From NCBI RefSeq assembly GCF_016801985.1, contig NZ_JAEVLS010000002.1:1-64000 (forward strand): a DNA stretch of 64,000 bases, written 5' to 3'. The notes below the pieces were generated by a model. It had not been told where the DNA came from and searched no databases. It saw nothing but the letters and a program-made list of their open reading frames with translations. Both the position numbers and the translations under genes were made by a program. Below, piece after piece: positions 10,101 through 19,853 of the stretch. This DNA is from Steroidobacter gossypii (GTDB lineage Bacteria > Pseudomonadota > Gammaproteobacteria > Steroidobacterales > Steroidobacteraceae). Numbering within the stretch: the first letter of the stretch is position 1; each line of letters starts with the position of its first letter.

Positions 10101-13100
10101 TATCTCGCCGCGCGAGGCGCCGTATATCGATCCGCAGGAACGTTTGTTCCTGCAGCACGCATGGATGGCGATGGAGGATGCGGGTTACACGCGCAAGAGC
10201 CTGCAGGTTCCTCGTGCGAATGGGCTGGCGGGGCAGGTGGGCGTGTACGTCGGGGTGATGTACGGCGAATACAACCGTTCGGGCAGTCTCGCGAGCATCG
10301 CCAATCGCGTCTCGTATGTGCTGAACCTGCACGGGCCGAGCATGACGCTGGACACGATGTGCTCATCGTCGCTGACGGCGATTCATCTGGCATGTCAGGA
10401 CCTGCGCACCGGCGGCACGGATCTGGCCATTGCCGGCGGCGTGAACCTGAGCATCCATCCGGGCAAGTACAGCATGCTGAGCGCCGGGCAGTTCATCTCG
10501 AGTGCGGGGCACTGCCAGAGCTTCGGTGAAGGCGGGGATGGCTATATTCCCGGCGAAGGCGTGGGCGCGGTGATTTTGAAACGACTGTCGGATGCCGAGC
10601 GCGATGGCGATGCGATCTACGCCATCATCCGCGGCAGCGCGCTGAATCACGGCGGAAAGACGAACGGCTACACGGTGCCGAATCCGCAAGCACAAGCGGC
10701 GGTGATCGGGCAGGCGTTGCGGGATGCGGGCATCAGTGCGCGCCAGGTGAGTTACATCGAAGCGCATGGCACCGGGACCAAGCTCGGCGATCCGATCGAG
10801 ATCGCGGCGTTGAGCAAGGCGTTTCAGCAGTACACGGGCGACACGCAGTTCTGTTTGCTCGGCTCGGCGAAGTCGAACATCGGGCACTGCGAGTCGGCGG
10901 CGGGCATTGCGGGGCTGACGAAAGTGGTTCTGCAGCTGCGCCACCGGCAGATCGTGCCGTCGCTGCATTCGCAACGTTTGAATCCGAACATCGATTTCGA
11001 GTGCAGCCCGTTCATCGTGAACCAGCAGCTGCGCGACTGGGAAGCTCCTGTCGTCGATGGCAAGCCGGTCGCGCGCATCGCTGGATTGTCTTCATTCGGC
11101 GCGGGCGGTGCGAACGCTCACTTCGTGATCGAGGAGTACAACGCCGCAGAATCGATCGTGAACGAGGCCATGGCAGCGCCGGTGATCGTGCCGCTGTCGG
11201 CACGTACTGCCGAGCAGTTGACCCAGAAGATGCGTGACCTTCTGGACTTCGTGCGGACTGAAGGCGGTCGGCGCATCGATCTCACTTCCCTGGCCTATAC
11301 GCTGCAAGTCGGTCGCGAGGCGATGGACGAACGCCTGTGCTTCGTCGTCGAGTCCGTGCCGGAGCTGGAGCGAGTACTGCGTGCCTGTCTCGACGGCGAT
11401 ACCGGAGAGGTGTTCCGCGGTCACGTCAAAGCGCATAAGGAGACGTTGGCGCTGTTCGCGGCGGATGCCGCATTCGAACAGGCGCTCGACCAGTGGATCG
11501 AGCAGCGCAGCCTCGCCAAGCTGGCGGAGCTGTGGGTGCGGGGATTGGATCTCGACTGGCAGAAATTTTACGGTCAGCAACGGCCGCGGCGCGCCCATCT
11601 GCCGTCGTACCCGTTCGCGAAAGACAAATACTGGATCGATCCGAACAAGGGGTTGTTCCCTGTCGATGTACCGAGCCAATCTCAAACTCCGACGGTCATC
11701 CATCCGCTACTGCATGCCAACACCTCGGATCTCGAGCAGTTGAGGTTCTCATCGGTCTTTCACGCCAATGAGCTCACGCCGTCGGCAATGCAATGCTCGA
11801 TGTTGTTGGAGATGGCGTGCGCGGCGCTGAATCGGGCGCGCAGGGCCCCGCAAGCTGGTGCGCTGGAATTGCGGTCGCTGCGCTTTGGCGAATCTTTCGT
11901 AGCTGACGGTGAGCGCGCGTTGCATATCGCACTCTATCCGTCGGCGGACGACGTGATCGATTTCGACATCTATAGCAACGATGCCGGCGAGCGCGTTCAC
12001 AGCCAGGGAAGCGGCGTCTTCACGACGTCCGTGCGCAGCGAAAGGATCGACATCGATGCCATCAAGAGGCGCCTGCATGAGGTGCCGTTGTCATCGAATC
12101 CATCGCCATCGGCTCGGCGCGCTTGGCTGGGCGCGCAGGAAATGCTGATCGGTATCGACAGTGGCGATGTCGGCAAGTCGGATCCCGATGAATGCTCATT
12201 GCCCCCCGCGTTGGTGCAGTCGGTGCTCGACACCGCGGCCACGGCGCTGCACATCGGCGATGCAACGCCGGAGATGATCGAATCGCTGTGTGTGATGTTT
12301 GCGTGTACGCCCAGCATGCGGGTGTGGGTACGGTGGCGTGACGGCGCCACGAATGTTTGGGACATGGACTGGTGCGACGCCTCTGGAACTGTGTGTCTGC
12401 GTTGGCGTGGATTGTCACTGGCTGTATCGGCGCACAGGGAAGACGATGCACCAGCAGTCACTGTGCAGGTTGTCCCTGCTGCAGTCGGCAATGGCTTGAC
12501 CAAGCCCAGCGCGGTTGCGTTGGCCGAGCTTTCGGCCATGCCGGCCATTGCTCAAACTGCGCTGACAAAACCAGACATCTCACAGTTGATTGCTCTGGAG
12601 GATGCACCCGCCACGATTGCGCGCGTCGATAGCGTATCGGCACCGGTCGTCGCAGCCGCGGTAGTCACACAAATGCCTGTGGAGCAGGTGTCGGCGCGCA
12701 CCGCTGGCGTTGATGTGAAGACGCTCCTGAAACGCACGCTCGCACAAGCGCTGTACCTGGACGAGGCGAGCATCGACGATGATCGGTCGTTCGTCGATCT
12801 GGGGCTCGATTCCATCGTCGGCGTCGAATGGGTCAAGCGCATCAACAAGGAGCTTGGGCTCAGTATCGCCGCCACTCGCGTCTACGATCACGCGAGCGTT
12901 GCCGCGCTCAGCACATATATACAGAGTCAATTGCCGACCAACGAGCCGGCCGTGGTCGTGAAAGCCCTGGATTCCGCGCCGCTCGGCGTCGAGCGCTTGC
13001 AGCAGGAATTGCAGCTGAGTCTGGCGCGGGCGCTATACCTGGATGTCGATGCGATCGACAGCGACAGATCGTTCGTGGATCTGGGGCTCGACTCCATCGT

Positions 13101-16100
13101 GGGTGTCGAATGGGTCAAGGCGATCAATAAAACCTACGGCCTGCAAATCCCGGCGACCCGCGTTTACGACTATGCAAACATTCGAGCCCTCGCGGGCCTC
13201 GTGCACGCCGAGCTGGCAAGGCTGCCCATCGAAGTCCCCGCCCCAAAAGTCGAGATCAGCCCACCCGCTCGCGTCGCCACAGTCAAATTGCCCGCTTTGA
13301 AGCGCCGATCGCGCACACTGGCAACACTTGCCAGCGCGCAACGCGACGAAGAGCCGAACAGGCATCAAGAGAAGATTGCGATCGTCGGCATGGCGGGGCG
13401 CTATCCCGGTGCCGAAAACCTCGCGCAGTTCTGGAGCAACCTGGTCGCCGGCCGCAATTCGATCCAGCAGATTCCGGCGGACCGCTGGGACGTCGACGCG
13501 TACTACGATCCGGAGCCCGGCAAACTCGGCAAGGTGTATTGCAAATGGCTCGGCGTGTTGGAGGGTGCGGAGCATTTCGATCCCTTGTTCTTCCAGATCT
13601 CGCCGTCGGAAGCCGAGATCATGGATCCGCAACACCGCCTGTTCATGCAGGAAAGCTATCGCGCCTTCGAGGACGCTGGCTACTCGAGCACGAAGCTGAG
13701 CAACACGAAGTGCGGCGTGTACCTCGGCATCATGAGCAACGAATACGCATTCCTGCTCGCCAAGGGCAATCCGCAGAACGTCGAGACCACCGGCAACAGC
13801 TTCGCCATCGGCGCCGCGCGCATCGCCTATCACTTGAACCTGAAGGGACCGGCGATCCCGATCGATACCGCCTGTTCCTCATCGCTGGTCGCGGTCCACC
13901 TCGCTTGCCAGGCGCTGTTGAATCGCGAGATCGACATGGGCCTCGCCGGCGGCGTCAGCCTGTACCTGGTTCCAGATTCGTACGTGGGCATGTGCCGGGC
14001 CGGCATGTTGTCGCGAGAGGGGCAATGCAAGACGTTCGACAACGGCGCCGACGGATTCGTGCCCGGCGAGGGTGTCGGGACGGTCGTGTTGAAGCGCCTC
14101 AGCGATGCCGAACGCGACGGCGACAGCATTTATGGGGTCATCATCGGCTCGGGCATCAATCAGGACGGCAAGACCAACGGCATCACGGCGCCGAGCGTGA
14201 ACAGCCAGATCGAGCTGGAACGCGAGATTTATCGCAAGCACCAGATCGATGCGGCTTCGATCAGCTATGTCGAAACGCACGGCACCGGCACCAAGCTCGG
14301 CGATCCGATCGAGCTCGAAGCGCTCGCGACCGTGTTCAAAGAACACACCAGCCAGCAGCGCTTCTGCGCATTGGGCGCGGTCAAAACCAACATCGGCCAC
14401 ACTTCAGGCGCCGCCGGCGTGGCCGGCCTGCACAAGGCACTGCTGTGTTTGCAAAACAGGAAGCTGGTGCCGAGCTTGAACATGACGCAGGAGAACGCGC
14501 TGTTCGACTTCGCCAACTCGCCGTTCTACGTCAACCAGACGGTGCGGGATTGGACTGCGGCGCCTGGAGTAAAGCGACGCGCCGCCATCAGCGCTTTCGG
14601 ATTCAGCGGGACCAATGCGCACGTCGTCATCGAGGAGTACACGGCCGCTCCGCGCGAAGAAGCGGTTCCTCCGCAGACATATATCGTTCCGCTATCGGCG
14701 CGCAGTGCCGAGCAGTTGAGGACGCGGGCGCAGGACATTCTTGTGTTTCTGGAGCGCGCCAACTGTAACGTCTCGTTGCGCGACTTCGCATATACGTTGC
14801 AGGTCGGCCGGGATGCAATGCGAGAGCGCTGCGCCTGGGTCGTGGACTCGATCGAGGAGTTGCAGGCGCAATTGCGTGCGTTCCTGGCGAGTGATGCGAA
14901 CGTCAGCGGGTATCGCGGCGCCGTGGCTCGCACGCAAGACAGCGCGGGATTGGCAGAACAACTGGCATCGCTGAGAAGAGGCGGTGGTCTGCAGCAATCC
15001 GCATCCATTGCAAAACTGTGGACCGAAGGGGCGGACGTGGACTGGTCGTCGCTCTATGCCGGAACGTTGCCCCAACGCTTGCATCTGCCCGGCTATCCGT
15101 TTGCAAAAGAGAGATATTGGGTACAGCCGACCCAGTCGTCCAGCGAGGCAGCGCCACTCGCCGAGCCGAAGGAAGGCAAGCAGAAAACATATTACGCGGC
15201 AAAGTGGCGTGCATCGTCCTTGCCGCCACGCAACGCGCCGTTTGGCCACGAAGATACGCTGTTGATTCTGGACGCCGACGATCGGCTGTTCGAGCAGGTG
15301 CAAGCTCGCCTCCTCACCGCCACGCCGTTGCAGGCGATCGTGTTGGTACAGCTGGCCGGCACGTATCAGCAACACAGCGCCGATCGGTTCAGTGTCGACG
15401 CCGGCAGGCCGGAGCACTTCGACAAGCTGATCGAGACTTTGCGGGCGCAAGGCAAGCATCCCACGCGTGTGATCCACAACTTGAATGGCGCGCGCCTGCT
15501 GTCCAACGACGGCCAAGTCGATGGGGACGATCAAACGCTGGAGCGCGCGCTGCAGGTCGGTGTCGAAGGCTTGTTCGCGCTTTGCAAGGCCCTGGTGGCG
15601 AGCCGGTCGCAGCAGTCGCCGTGCACTTTCGTATCCTACTTTCACGCGGCGGAGGCGGCGAACACGGCGCCTTGCGCGGCCTTGGCCGCGTTCTATCGAT
15701 CCTTGACGCTCGAAAACAATCGTTACAACGGTCGCGTGCTGGAGCTCGATCACCGATGTATCGATGCCGAGCGCAGCGCCATCGACACCGTCACTTGCAT
15801 CATCGAAGAGTTGGAGTCGCCGGCACCCTGGCAAACGGCGATTCGGTATGAGGCAGGCAATGGCGGCCCGGCTCGACGGTTCGTGCTTGGCTTGGAACAG
15901 CAACATCCCGAACAGCAGGTGGCCGCGGAGCTGCCGTTGAAACACGGCGGCGTCTACCTCATCACGGGGGGCCTTGGCGGTTTGGGATACTTGTTCGCAC
16001 GTCATCTCGCCGAGCGCTATCGAGCCAGGCTGGTGTTGAGCGGCCGTTCCGCGCCGAATGAGGAGTCGCAGCGGAAGCTGGATCGGCTGCGTGCATTCGG

Positions 16101-19100
16101 CGCCGACGTGATGTATGTGCCGTCGAACGTCGCTGATGCCGATGAAGCGCGCAGCCTGATCGAAACAGCGAAGGCACAGTTCGGACAGCTGAACGGTGTG
16201 CTTCACAGCGCTGGTGTGAATCACGATGCACTGTTGATCAGAAAGGAACGTGACAGCTTGCGGCGGGTGCTGGCGCCGAAGGTGCAAGGCACGTTGCACC
16301 TCGACCGCCTGACCGCGGCGGAGCCCCTGGATCTGTTCGTGCTGTTTTCGTCGGGTGCCGGCAGCTTCGGCAATGTCGGCCAGACGGACTATGCGTATGC
16401 GAATGCCTTCATGGACGCGTTCGCCGAGCACCGCGAATCCCGCCGTGGGCGGCGTCAGCGATTCGGAAAGACATTGTCCATCGCCTGGCCCTTCTGGCAG
16501 GACGGGGGAATGCAGTTGCCGGCGACCGATCTGCAGCGCACGGAACAGCGCACCGGAATGTGCGCCCTGCCGACCGACATCGGCCTGTCGTATTGGGAAA
16601 CGCTGCTGAGTTCCGATATGACACATGCGCTCGCGCTGTACGGCTATCCGTCGACGATTGCCGCGTATTGCTCGCCGCCCGCCGAGTTGGCGTCCCAGCC
16701 GCCGACGAACGAAGCCGCGATCGCCCCGGAGTTGCTGCGCACGTCGACACAACAGTACTTGTGCGAGCTGGTCGAGCGGGAAACCAAGATCCCGGCGGCA
16801 CGCGTCGATCTCAATGAGCGCTTCGAAGCATTCGGTTTCGATTCCGTCATGATCGGCCGCTTCAATGCGGCGCTCGAGCGCGACCTGGGTGATCTGCCGA
16901 AGACCTTGCTTTATGAACATGAGACGGTCGCCGAGCTCGCAGACTATCTGTGCGAAGCAGCCCCGGCAGCGCTCTGCCGCAAGTTGCGCACTGAAGTCAC
17001 GACGCAATCGTCAGCTCGCGCCTTACCGCAGGAGCCTGCGACCGAGGCCGTCGCACCGGTAACGCTGACCCACAACGAGCCAATCGCGATCGTAGGCGTG
17101 CACACCTATTTCCCGCAGGCGGAAGACCTGCATGCATTCTGGGAACATCTCGAGGCGGGCGACGACTTGATCCAGCTCGTGCCACCCGACCGGTGGAATT
17201 ACGCCCAGTTCTTCGACGCCGATCCCGCGCAGGCCGAACGCGGCAAGATTTATTGCAAGTGGGGCGGCTTCCTGGATGCGTTCGACCGATTCGACGCCGG
17301 GCTCTTCAATATCTCGAGCGCAGAAGCTGACATCATCGATCCGCAGGAGCGATGGTTCCTGCAATCGGCGTGGGCTGCCGTCGAAGACGCCGGCTACACG
17401 CGCGAGCGTTTGAAACAGCTGTATCCCAAGGGCAAGAGCGCCGACGTCGGTGTCTTTGTCGGCGTGACCACGAACTCCTATCACTTGCTCGCACCGGAAG
17501 CCTGGCAGCGCGGCGAGATGGTTACGCCGAGTGCCATGCCTTGGTCGATTGCGAATCGGGTGTCGTATCACTTCGATTTCCAAGGCCCGAGCCTGCCCGT
17601 CGACACGGCCTGCTCGTCATCGCTCGTGGCCGTGCACCTGGCTTGCGAAAGCCTGCGTCGGCGCGAGTGTCAGGTTGCGTTGGCCGGCGGCGTGAATTTG
17701 TATTTGCATCCCGCCAAATATCAGTCGTTCTGCCAGCGTCGCATGCTCGCCGTCGGCAGCCAGTGCCGCAGCTATGGTGCGGGCGACGATGGTTTCATTC
17801 CCGGAGAAGGTGTCGGTACGCTGGTGCTCAAGCCTCTGAGCCTGGCCGAGCGCGACCGCGACCACATCTATGGGGTGATCCGCGGCAGCTCGTTCGATCA
17901 CAGCGGTCGCTCCAATGGCTATGCGACGCCGAATCCGAACTCGCAGGCGCAGGTCATCAGCCAGGCGCTGGCGCAGGCCAACGTATCCGCACGCTCCATC
18001 AGCTACATCGAAGGCCACGGCACCGGCACGCAAATGGGCGACAGCCTGGAGCTAGCGGCGATCACCCAGGCTTTCGGTCAACACACTGCCGATAAGCAAT
18101 TCTGCGCGCTCGGTTCCGTCAAGGCGAACATCGGCCACGCCGAATCCGCGACCAGCATTGCTGGCATCGCGAAGATCCTGCTGCAGTTCAAACATCATCA
18201 GATCGCGCCGAGCATTCATGCCGAGGTCGCGAACCCCGATATCGATTTCGCGCGCTCACCGTGCATTCTGCAAACCACTTTGACGCCGTGGCCGGCCCCG
18301 GAGCAGTTTCCCCGTCGTGCATTGATCAATGCGTTCGGCGCCGGAGGCGTCAATGCTTGCGCCGTGCTCGAAGAGTATGTGCCGACGGAGTCGGGCGTGC
18401 GGCACGAAACAACAGGTGACTTTCTTTTCGTGCTTTCGGCGAAGAACGAGCCGCGCTTGCGAGAATACGCGGCTCGATATCTTGAATTCCTGGAGCGGAA
18501 TCCTCGCGGCGACATTGCAAGTCTCTGCTACACCGTGCAGGTCGGCCGTGAAGCGATGGCCGAGCGACTGGCGCTCTTGGTCGGAAGCGTCGCTCAATTG
18601 CGCGCCTCGCTTCAGCACTGGCTCGAGCAGCACGACCCGCTGGTCTCGACGGTGCACGTATGGCGCGGCAGCGTCGATCAGAAACGTGGCTCCAAGCAGG
18701 CCTCACGCGAAGCGCGCGAACATATGCACAAACTGTGTGCCGCGCATGATCTCACTGCGCTGGCTCAGTTGTGGGTGCAGGGTAGCGATGTCGATTGGCA
18801 GCGTCTCTACGGCGAACAGCCGCATTACAAGACTGCATTGCCGAGCTATCCGTTCGCGCGCGAGCGACATTGGATTAGCGCGTCGAGGACCACGACCCAT
18901 GTCGCCGAACCGACCTCCGCTCCGCGTTTACATCCGCTGATCTCTCATAACTCATCGACGCTGCGACAAGTGAGCTTCGATGCAGCGCTCGCGGATGATC
19001 AGTACTACGCGCAAGACCACAAGATCCAAGGACAGCCTGTGTTCCCCGGAGCTGGGTTCATCGAAATGGCCTGTGTCGCGGCGACCATTGCTGGTGAACA

Positions 19101-19815
19101 GCGGGTGCGTCAGTTGCGAGACATCGTCTGGGTGCAACCCCTCGCATTCAACCGTGGGTCGCAGCATCTGCAGGTGTGCTTGTCGAAGGTCATCGGTGAT
19201 AGCGCCGAGTTCGGTGTGGTGTCGTTCGATGACGATCAGGAACGGGTCGTGCACTGCGAGGGACGCGTGGTGTTCGAAGATGGGGCCGTCACCAAACCAG
19301 CGGCGGCGCCAGCACTCGAAGAATGGCAGCAACGCTGCCGTGAACATCGCGCAGCCACGATGTATTACCAACGCTTCCAGCGGCTCGGCATCGATTACGG
19401 GCCGGCGTTCCAAGTCGTCAAAGAAGTGTTGCTGGGCGACGGCTGCGCGCTTGCGAAGCTGCAGCTTGCGGCTGAGCAGGCGGCTGACTTCGAACAGTAC
19501 ATATTGCATCCCTGCCTGATCGACGGCGCGCTGCAATCGATTGCGGCGTTGCTCGATACAGGCAATCACGCCGCCGGAATGCATCTGCCGTTCGCGATCG
19601 ATGCGATCGAGATCCTGAGCACGTTGACGCCCTCGTGTCATGCGTTGATCGAGCAGGCCGACGATGAACGCAGCCGTGGCGCCAACATCCTGCAATTCAA
19701 CATTCACATTCTGAGCGAGAGCGGCGAGCCGCTGGTCAGGATCACCAATTTCTGCGTGCGGGCCTGGGTACCGCAGGAAGCCGCCGTGCATTCGCATGCA
19801 CGGATCACCGCCTGA
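7147..19815 (+). CDS. trans-AT polyketide synthase B: DH-KR-ACP-KS-DH0-ACP-ACP-KS-KR-ACP-KS-DH
   Basis: A giant PKS of about 4222 residues. I chose the ATG at 7147 because AAGAG lies about 8 bases upstream; a GTG at 7120 is also open. Order: N-terminal helical docking segment; DH (about 7260-8110; HPALLDSALQ present, but five extra residues between catalytic His and the LPG proline); KR (TGGLGGLG near 8690; Ser, Tyr and Asn present); ACP (Ser 9589, GINS); KS (Cys 10360-10362); a DH-like fold with no catalytic His (11700-12440); tandem ACPs (Ser 12811 and 13093, each DSIVGVEW); KS (Cys 13873); KR (NADPH motif near 15960); ACP (Ser 16843); KS (Cys 17611, unusual GVNACAV near its end); terminal DH (HKIQGQPVFPG and DGALQ intact). 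No cis-AT is present. Both tandem ACPs carry the beta-branching Trp at Ser+6. The protein ends after the DH, so its last module continues in PKS-C. Confidence 0.95.
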   Translation: MVDFVEYVISELQSKRLAKVEALDLIGQFFARPTDNPRLHPLVERNVSTLTRQRYRTRLTGEEFFLRDHQIRMPGGNVARVLPGVAYLEMARAAVADAVPNLVEASLVAFEDVLWLSPLVVDSERDVYIDIDAGEDFLEFRIFSQDAGNEDTDHASGRVRLYDTVEAAPLNIASIREQMAREHWDCASVYQQYSRVGIEYGPAHRGIVQLHSGQEQVLAELALPQALAGEDNSAYLLHPALLDSALQAAIGLGRRDVVPSESLLPFALDSLCILGPCGDALYAFVRRIQPAVEGGSPLVLDLDLCDRDGNICVQMRGFRARRLDAAAVEILVAVPEWGAYRRVENSGPAALDFAHRRALLCDFPAIDISAPTRTLGEVATILCAGQEHPAASYESAALQVFAHLQAVLKQHAGSKALVQCVIPDTAEGLLLAGLSSMLKTATLENPALTTQMIITNAQASWEQVQGYLSHASTQAGITSIQYSADQWRSLDWKVQSPPVVEPADPLYKEEGVYVITGGLGGLGRLLAREILRQTQRSQVVLTGRAPLDAKIQQQMMAVGFETRVHYRRLDLNDLAHCTATIEDVLRNVGRIQGVFHCAGARSDNVIIKKTAEEVAQVLQPKVRGTWHLDAATQHLDLDFFALFSSGVSVFGNVGQADYAAANGFMDAFARRREQLRAQQLRRGRTVAINWPLWQEGGMRPAEDSVQWLQAQTGMAPMQTASAMAVLHRALAGEDAQIVALEGDGAKLRRLFDAPAASRTVEHTPPALPNPERLETSADLLARTQAFLRKEFAPILKIAAAQIDVHEPLENYGINSILAMNLTRQLEQQLGPLQKTLFFEYQTLAELSAHLAHAHEPALQRLLAPAKIATTEPVRAVEKQTPRATQKLAMRGKAASLPAITRAQPSRLTASEPIAVIGLSGRYPEAETVQDYWRNLLDGKDCVIEIPRERWRWEDFYTSDRDQRGHYSKWGGFISGADEFDPQFFNISPREAPYIDPQERLFLQHAWMAMEDAGYTRKSLQVPRANGLAGQVGVYVGVMYGEYNRSGSLASIANRVSYVLNLHGPSMTLDTMCSSSLTAIHLACQDLRTGGTDLAIAGGVNLSIHPGKYSMLSAGQFISSAGHCQSFGEGGDGYIPGEGVGAVILKRLSDAERDGDAIYAIIRGSALNHGGKTNGYTVPNPQAQAAVIGQALRDAGISARQVSYIEAHGTGTKLGDPIEIAALSKAFQQYTGDTQFCLLGSAKSNIGHCESAAGIAGLTKVVLQLRHRQIVPSLHSQRLNPNIDFECSPFIVNQQLRDWEAPVVDGKPVARIAGLSSFGAGGANAHFVIEEYNAAESIVNEAMAAPVIVPLSARTAEQLTQKMRDLLDFVRTEGGRRIDLTSLAYTLQVGREAMDERLCFVVESVPELERVLRACLDGDTGEVFRGHVKAHKETLALFAADAAFEQALDQWIEQRSLAKLAELWVRGLDLDWQKFYGQQRPRRAHLPSYPFAKDKYWIDPNKGLFPVDVPSQSQTPTVIHPLLHANTSDLEQLRFSSVFHANELTPSAMQCSMLLEMACAALNRARRAPQAGALELRSLRFGESFVADGERALHIALYPSADDVIDFDIYSNDAGERVHSQGSGVFTTSVRSERIDIDAIKRRLHEVPLSSNPSPSARRAWLGAQEMLIGIDSGDVGKSDPDECSLPPALVQSVLDTAATALHIGDATPEMIESLCVMFACTPSMRVWVRWRDGATNVWDMDWCDASGTVCLRWRGLSLAVSAHREDDAPAVTVQVVPAAVGNGLTKPSAVALAELSAMPAIAQTALTKPDISQLIALEDAPATIARVDSVSAPVVAAAVVTQMPVEQVSARTAGVDVKTLLKRTLAQALYLDEASIDDDRSFVDLGLDSIVGVEWVKRINKELGLSIAATRVYDHASVAALSTYIQSQLPTNEPAVVVKALDSAPLGVERLQQELQLSLARALYLDVDAIDSDRSFVDLGLDSIVGVEWVKAINKTYGLQIPATRVYDYANIRALAGLVHAELARLPIEVPAPKVEISPPARVATVKLPALKRRSRTLATLASAQRDEEPNRHQEKIAIVGMAGRYPGAENLAQFWSNLVAGRNSIQQIPADRWDVDAYYDPEPGKLGKVYCKWLGVLEGAEHFDPLFFQISPSEAEIMDPQHRLFMQESYRAFEDAGYSSTKLSNTKCGVYLGIMSNEYAFLLAKGNPQNVETTGNSFAIGAARIAYHLNLKGPAIPIDTACSSSLVAVHLACQALLNREIDMGLAGGVSLYLVPDSYVGMCRAGMLSREGQCKTFDNGADGFVPGEGVGTVVLKRLSDAERDGDSIYGVIIGSGINQDGKTNGITAPSVNSQIELEREIYRKHQIDAASISYVETHGTGTKLGDPIELEALATVFKEHTSQQRFCALGAVKTNIGHTSGAAGVAGLHKALLCLQNRKLVPSLNMTQENALFDFANSPFYVNQTVRDWTAAPGVKRRAAISAFGFSGTNAHVVIEEYTAAPREEAVPPQTYIVPLSARSAEQLRTRAQDILVFLERANCNVSLRDFAYTLQVGRDAMRERCAWVVDSIEELQAQLRAFLASDANVSGYRGAVARTQDSAGLAEQLASLRRGGGLQQSASIAKLWTEGADVDWSSLYAGTLPQRLHLPGYPFAKERYWVQPTQSSSEAAPLAEPKEGKQKTYYAAKWRASSLPPRNAPFGHEDTLLILDADDRLFEQVQARLLTATPLQAIVLVQLAGTYQQHSADRFSVDAGRPEHFDKLIETLRAQGKHPTRVIHNLNGARLLSNDGQVDGDDQTLERALQVGVEGLFALCKALVASRSQQSPCTFVSYFHAAEAANTAPCAALAAFYRSLTLENNRYNGRVLELDHRCIDAERSAIDTVTCIIEELESPAPWQTAIRYEAGNGGPARRFVLGLEQQHPEQQVAAELPLKHGGVYLITGGLGGLGYLFARHLAERYRARLVLSGRSAPNEESQRKLDRLRAFGADVMYVPSNVADADEARSLIETAKAQFGQLNGVLHSAGVNHDALLIRKERDSLRRVLAPKVQGTLHLDRLTAAEPLDLFVLFSSGAGSFGNVGQTDYAYANAFMDAFAEHRESRRGRRQRFGKTLSIAWPFWQDGGMQLPATDLQRTEQRTGMCALPTDIGLSYWETLLSSDMTHALALYGYPSTIAAYCSPPAELASQPPTNEAAIAPELLRTSTQQYLCELVERETKIPAARVDLNERFEAFGFDSVMIGRFNAALERDLGDLPKTLLYEHETVAELADYLCEAAPAALCRKLRTEVTTQSSARALPQEPATEAVAPVTLTHNEPIAIVGVHTYFPQAEDLHAFWEHLEAGDDLIQLVPPDRWNYAQFFDADPAQAERGKIYCKWGGFLDAFDRFDAGLFNISSAEADIIDPQERWFLQSAWAAVEDAGYTRERLKQLYPKGKSADVGVFVGVTTNSYHLLAPEAWQRGEMVTPSAMPWSIANRVSYHFDFQGPSLPVDTACSSSLVAVHLACESLRRRECQVALAGGVNLYLHPAKYQSFCQRRMLAVGSQCRSYGAGDDGFIPGEGVGTLVLKPLSLAERDRDHIYGVIRGSSFDHSGRSNGYATPNPNSQAQVISQALAQANVSARSISYIEGHGTGTQMGDSLELAAITQAFGQHTADKQFCALGSVKANIGHAESATSIAGIAKILLQFKHHQIAPSIHAEVANPDIDFARSPCILQTTLTPWPAPEQFPRRALINAFGAGGVNACAVLEEYVPTESGVRHETTGDFLFVLSAKNEPRLREYAARYLEFLERNPRGDIASLCYTVQVGREAMAERLALLVGSVAQLRASLQHWLEQHDPLVSTVHVWRGSVDQKRGSKQASREAREHMHKLCAAHDLTALAQLWVQGSDVDWQRLYGEQPHYKTALPSYPFARERHWISASRTTTHVAEPTSAPRLHPLISHNSSTLRQVSFDAALADDQYYAQDHKIQGQPVFPGAGFIEMACVAATIAGEQRVRQLRDIVWVQPLAFNRGSQHLQVCLSKVIGDSAEFGVVSFDDDQERVVHCEGRVVFEDGAVTKPAAAPALEEWQQRCREHRAATMYYQRFQRLGIDYGPAFQVVKEVLLGDGCALAKLQLAAEQAADFEQYILHPCLIDGALQSIAALLDTGNHAAGMHLPFAIDAIEILSTLTPSCHALIEQADDERSRGANILQFNIHILSESGEPLVRITNFCVRAWVPQEAAVHSHARITA
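10396..11117 (+). repeat. KS repeat copy 2 (PKS-B), partner of 1-722
   Basis: Second copy of the near-identical KS segment, in the PKS-B module that carries the DH0 and tandem beta-branching ACPs. Both copies belong to KSs that open a beta-branching module followed by a dead DH. Confidence 0.95.
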
Positions 19816-19853
19816 AAAGGCTGCCACCCGCCTGTCGTCAGGATTCCAGTCTC

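Noticed and set aside
14692-17007. A 771-residue minus-strand open frame opposite PKS-B
   Set aside because: It is a GC-rich shadow of the PKS coding frame, with Arg/Gln/His-rich low-complexity translation and no domain. Similar minus frames at 3862-4920, 5326-6228 and 21975-23498 were dropped for the same reason.
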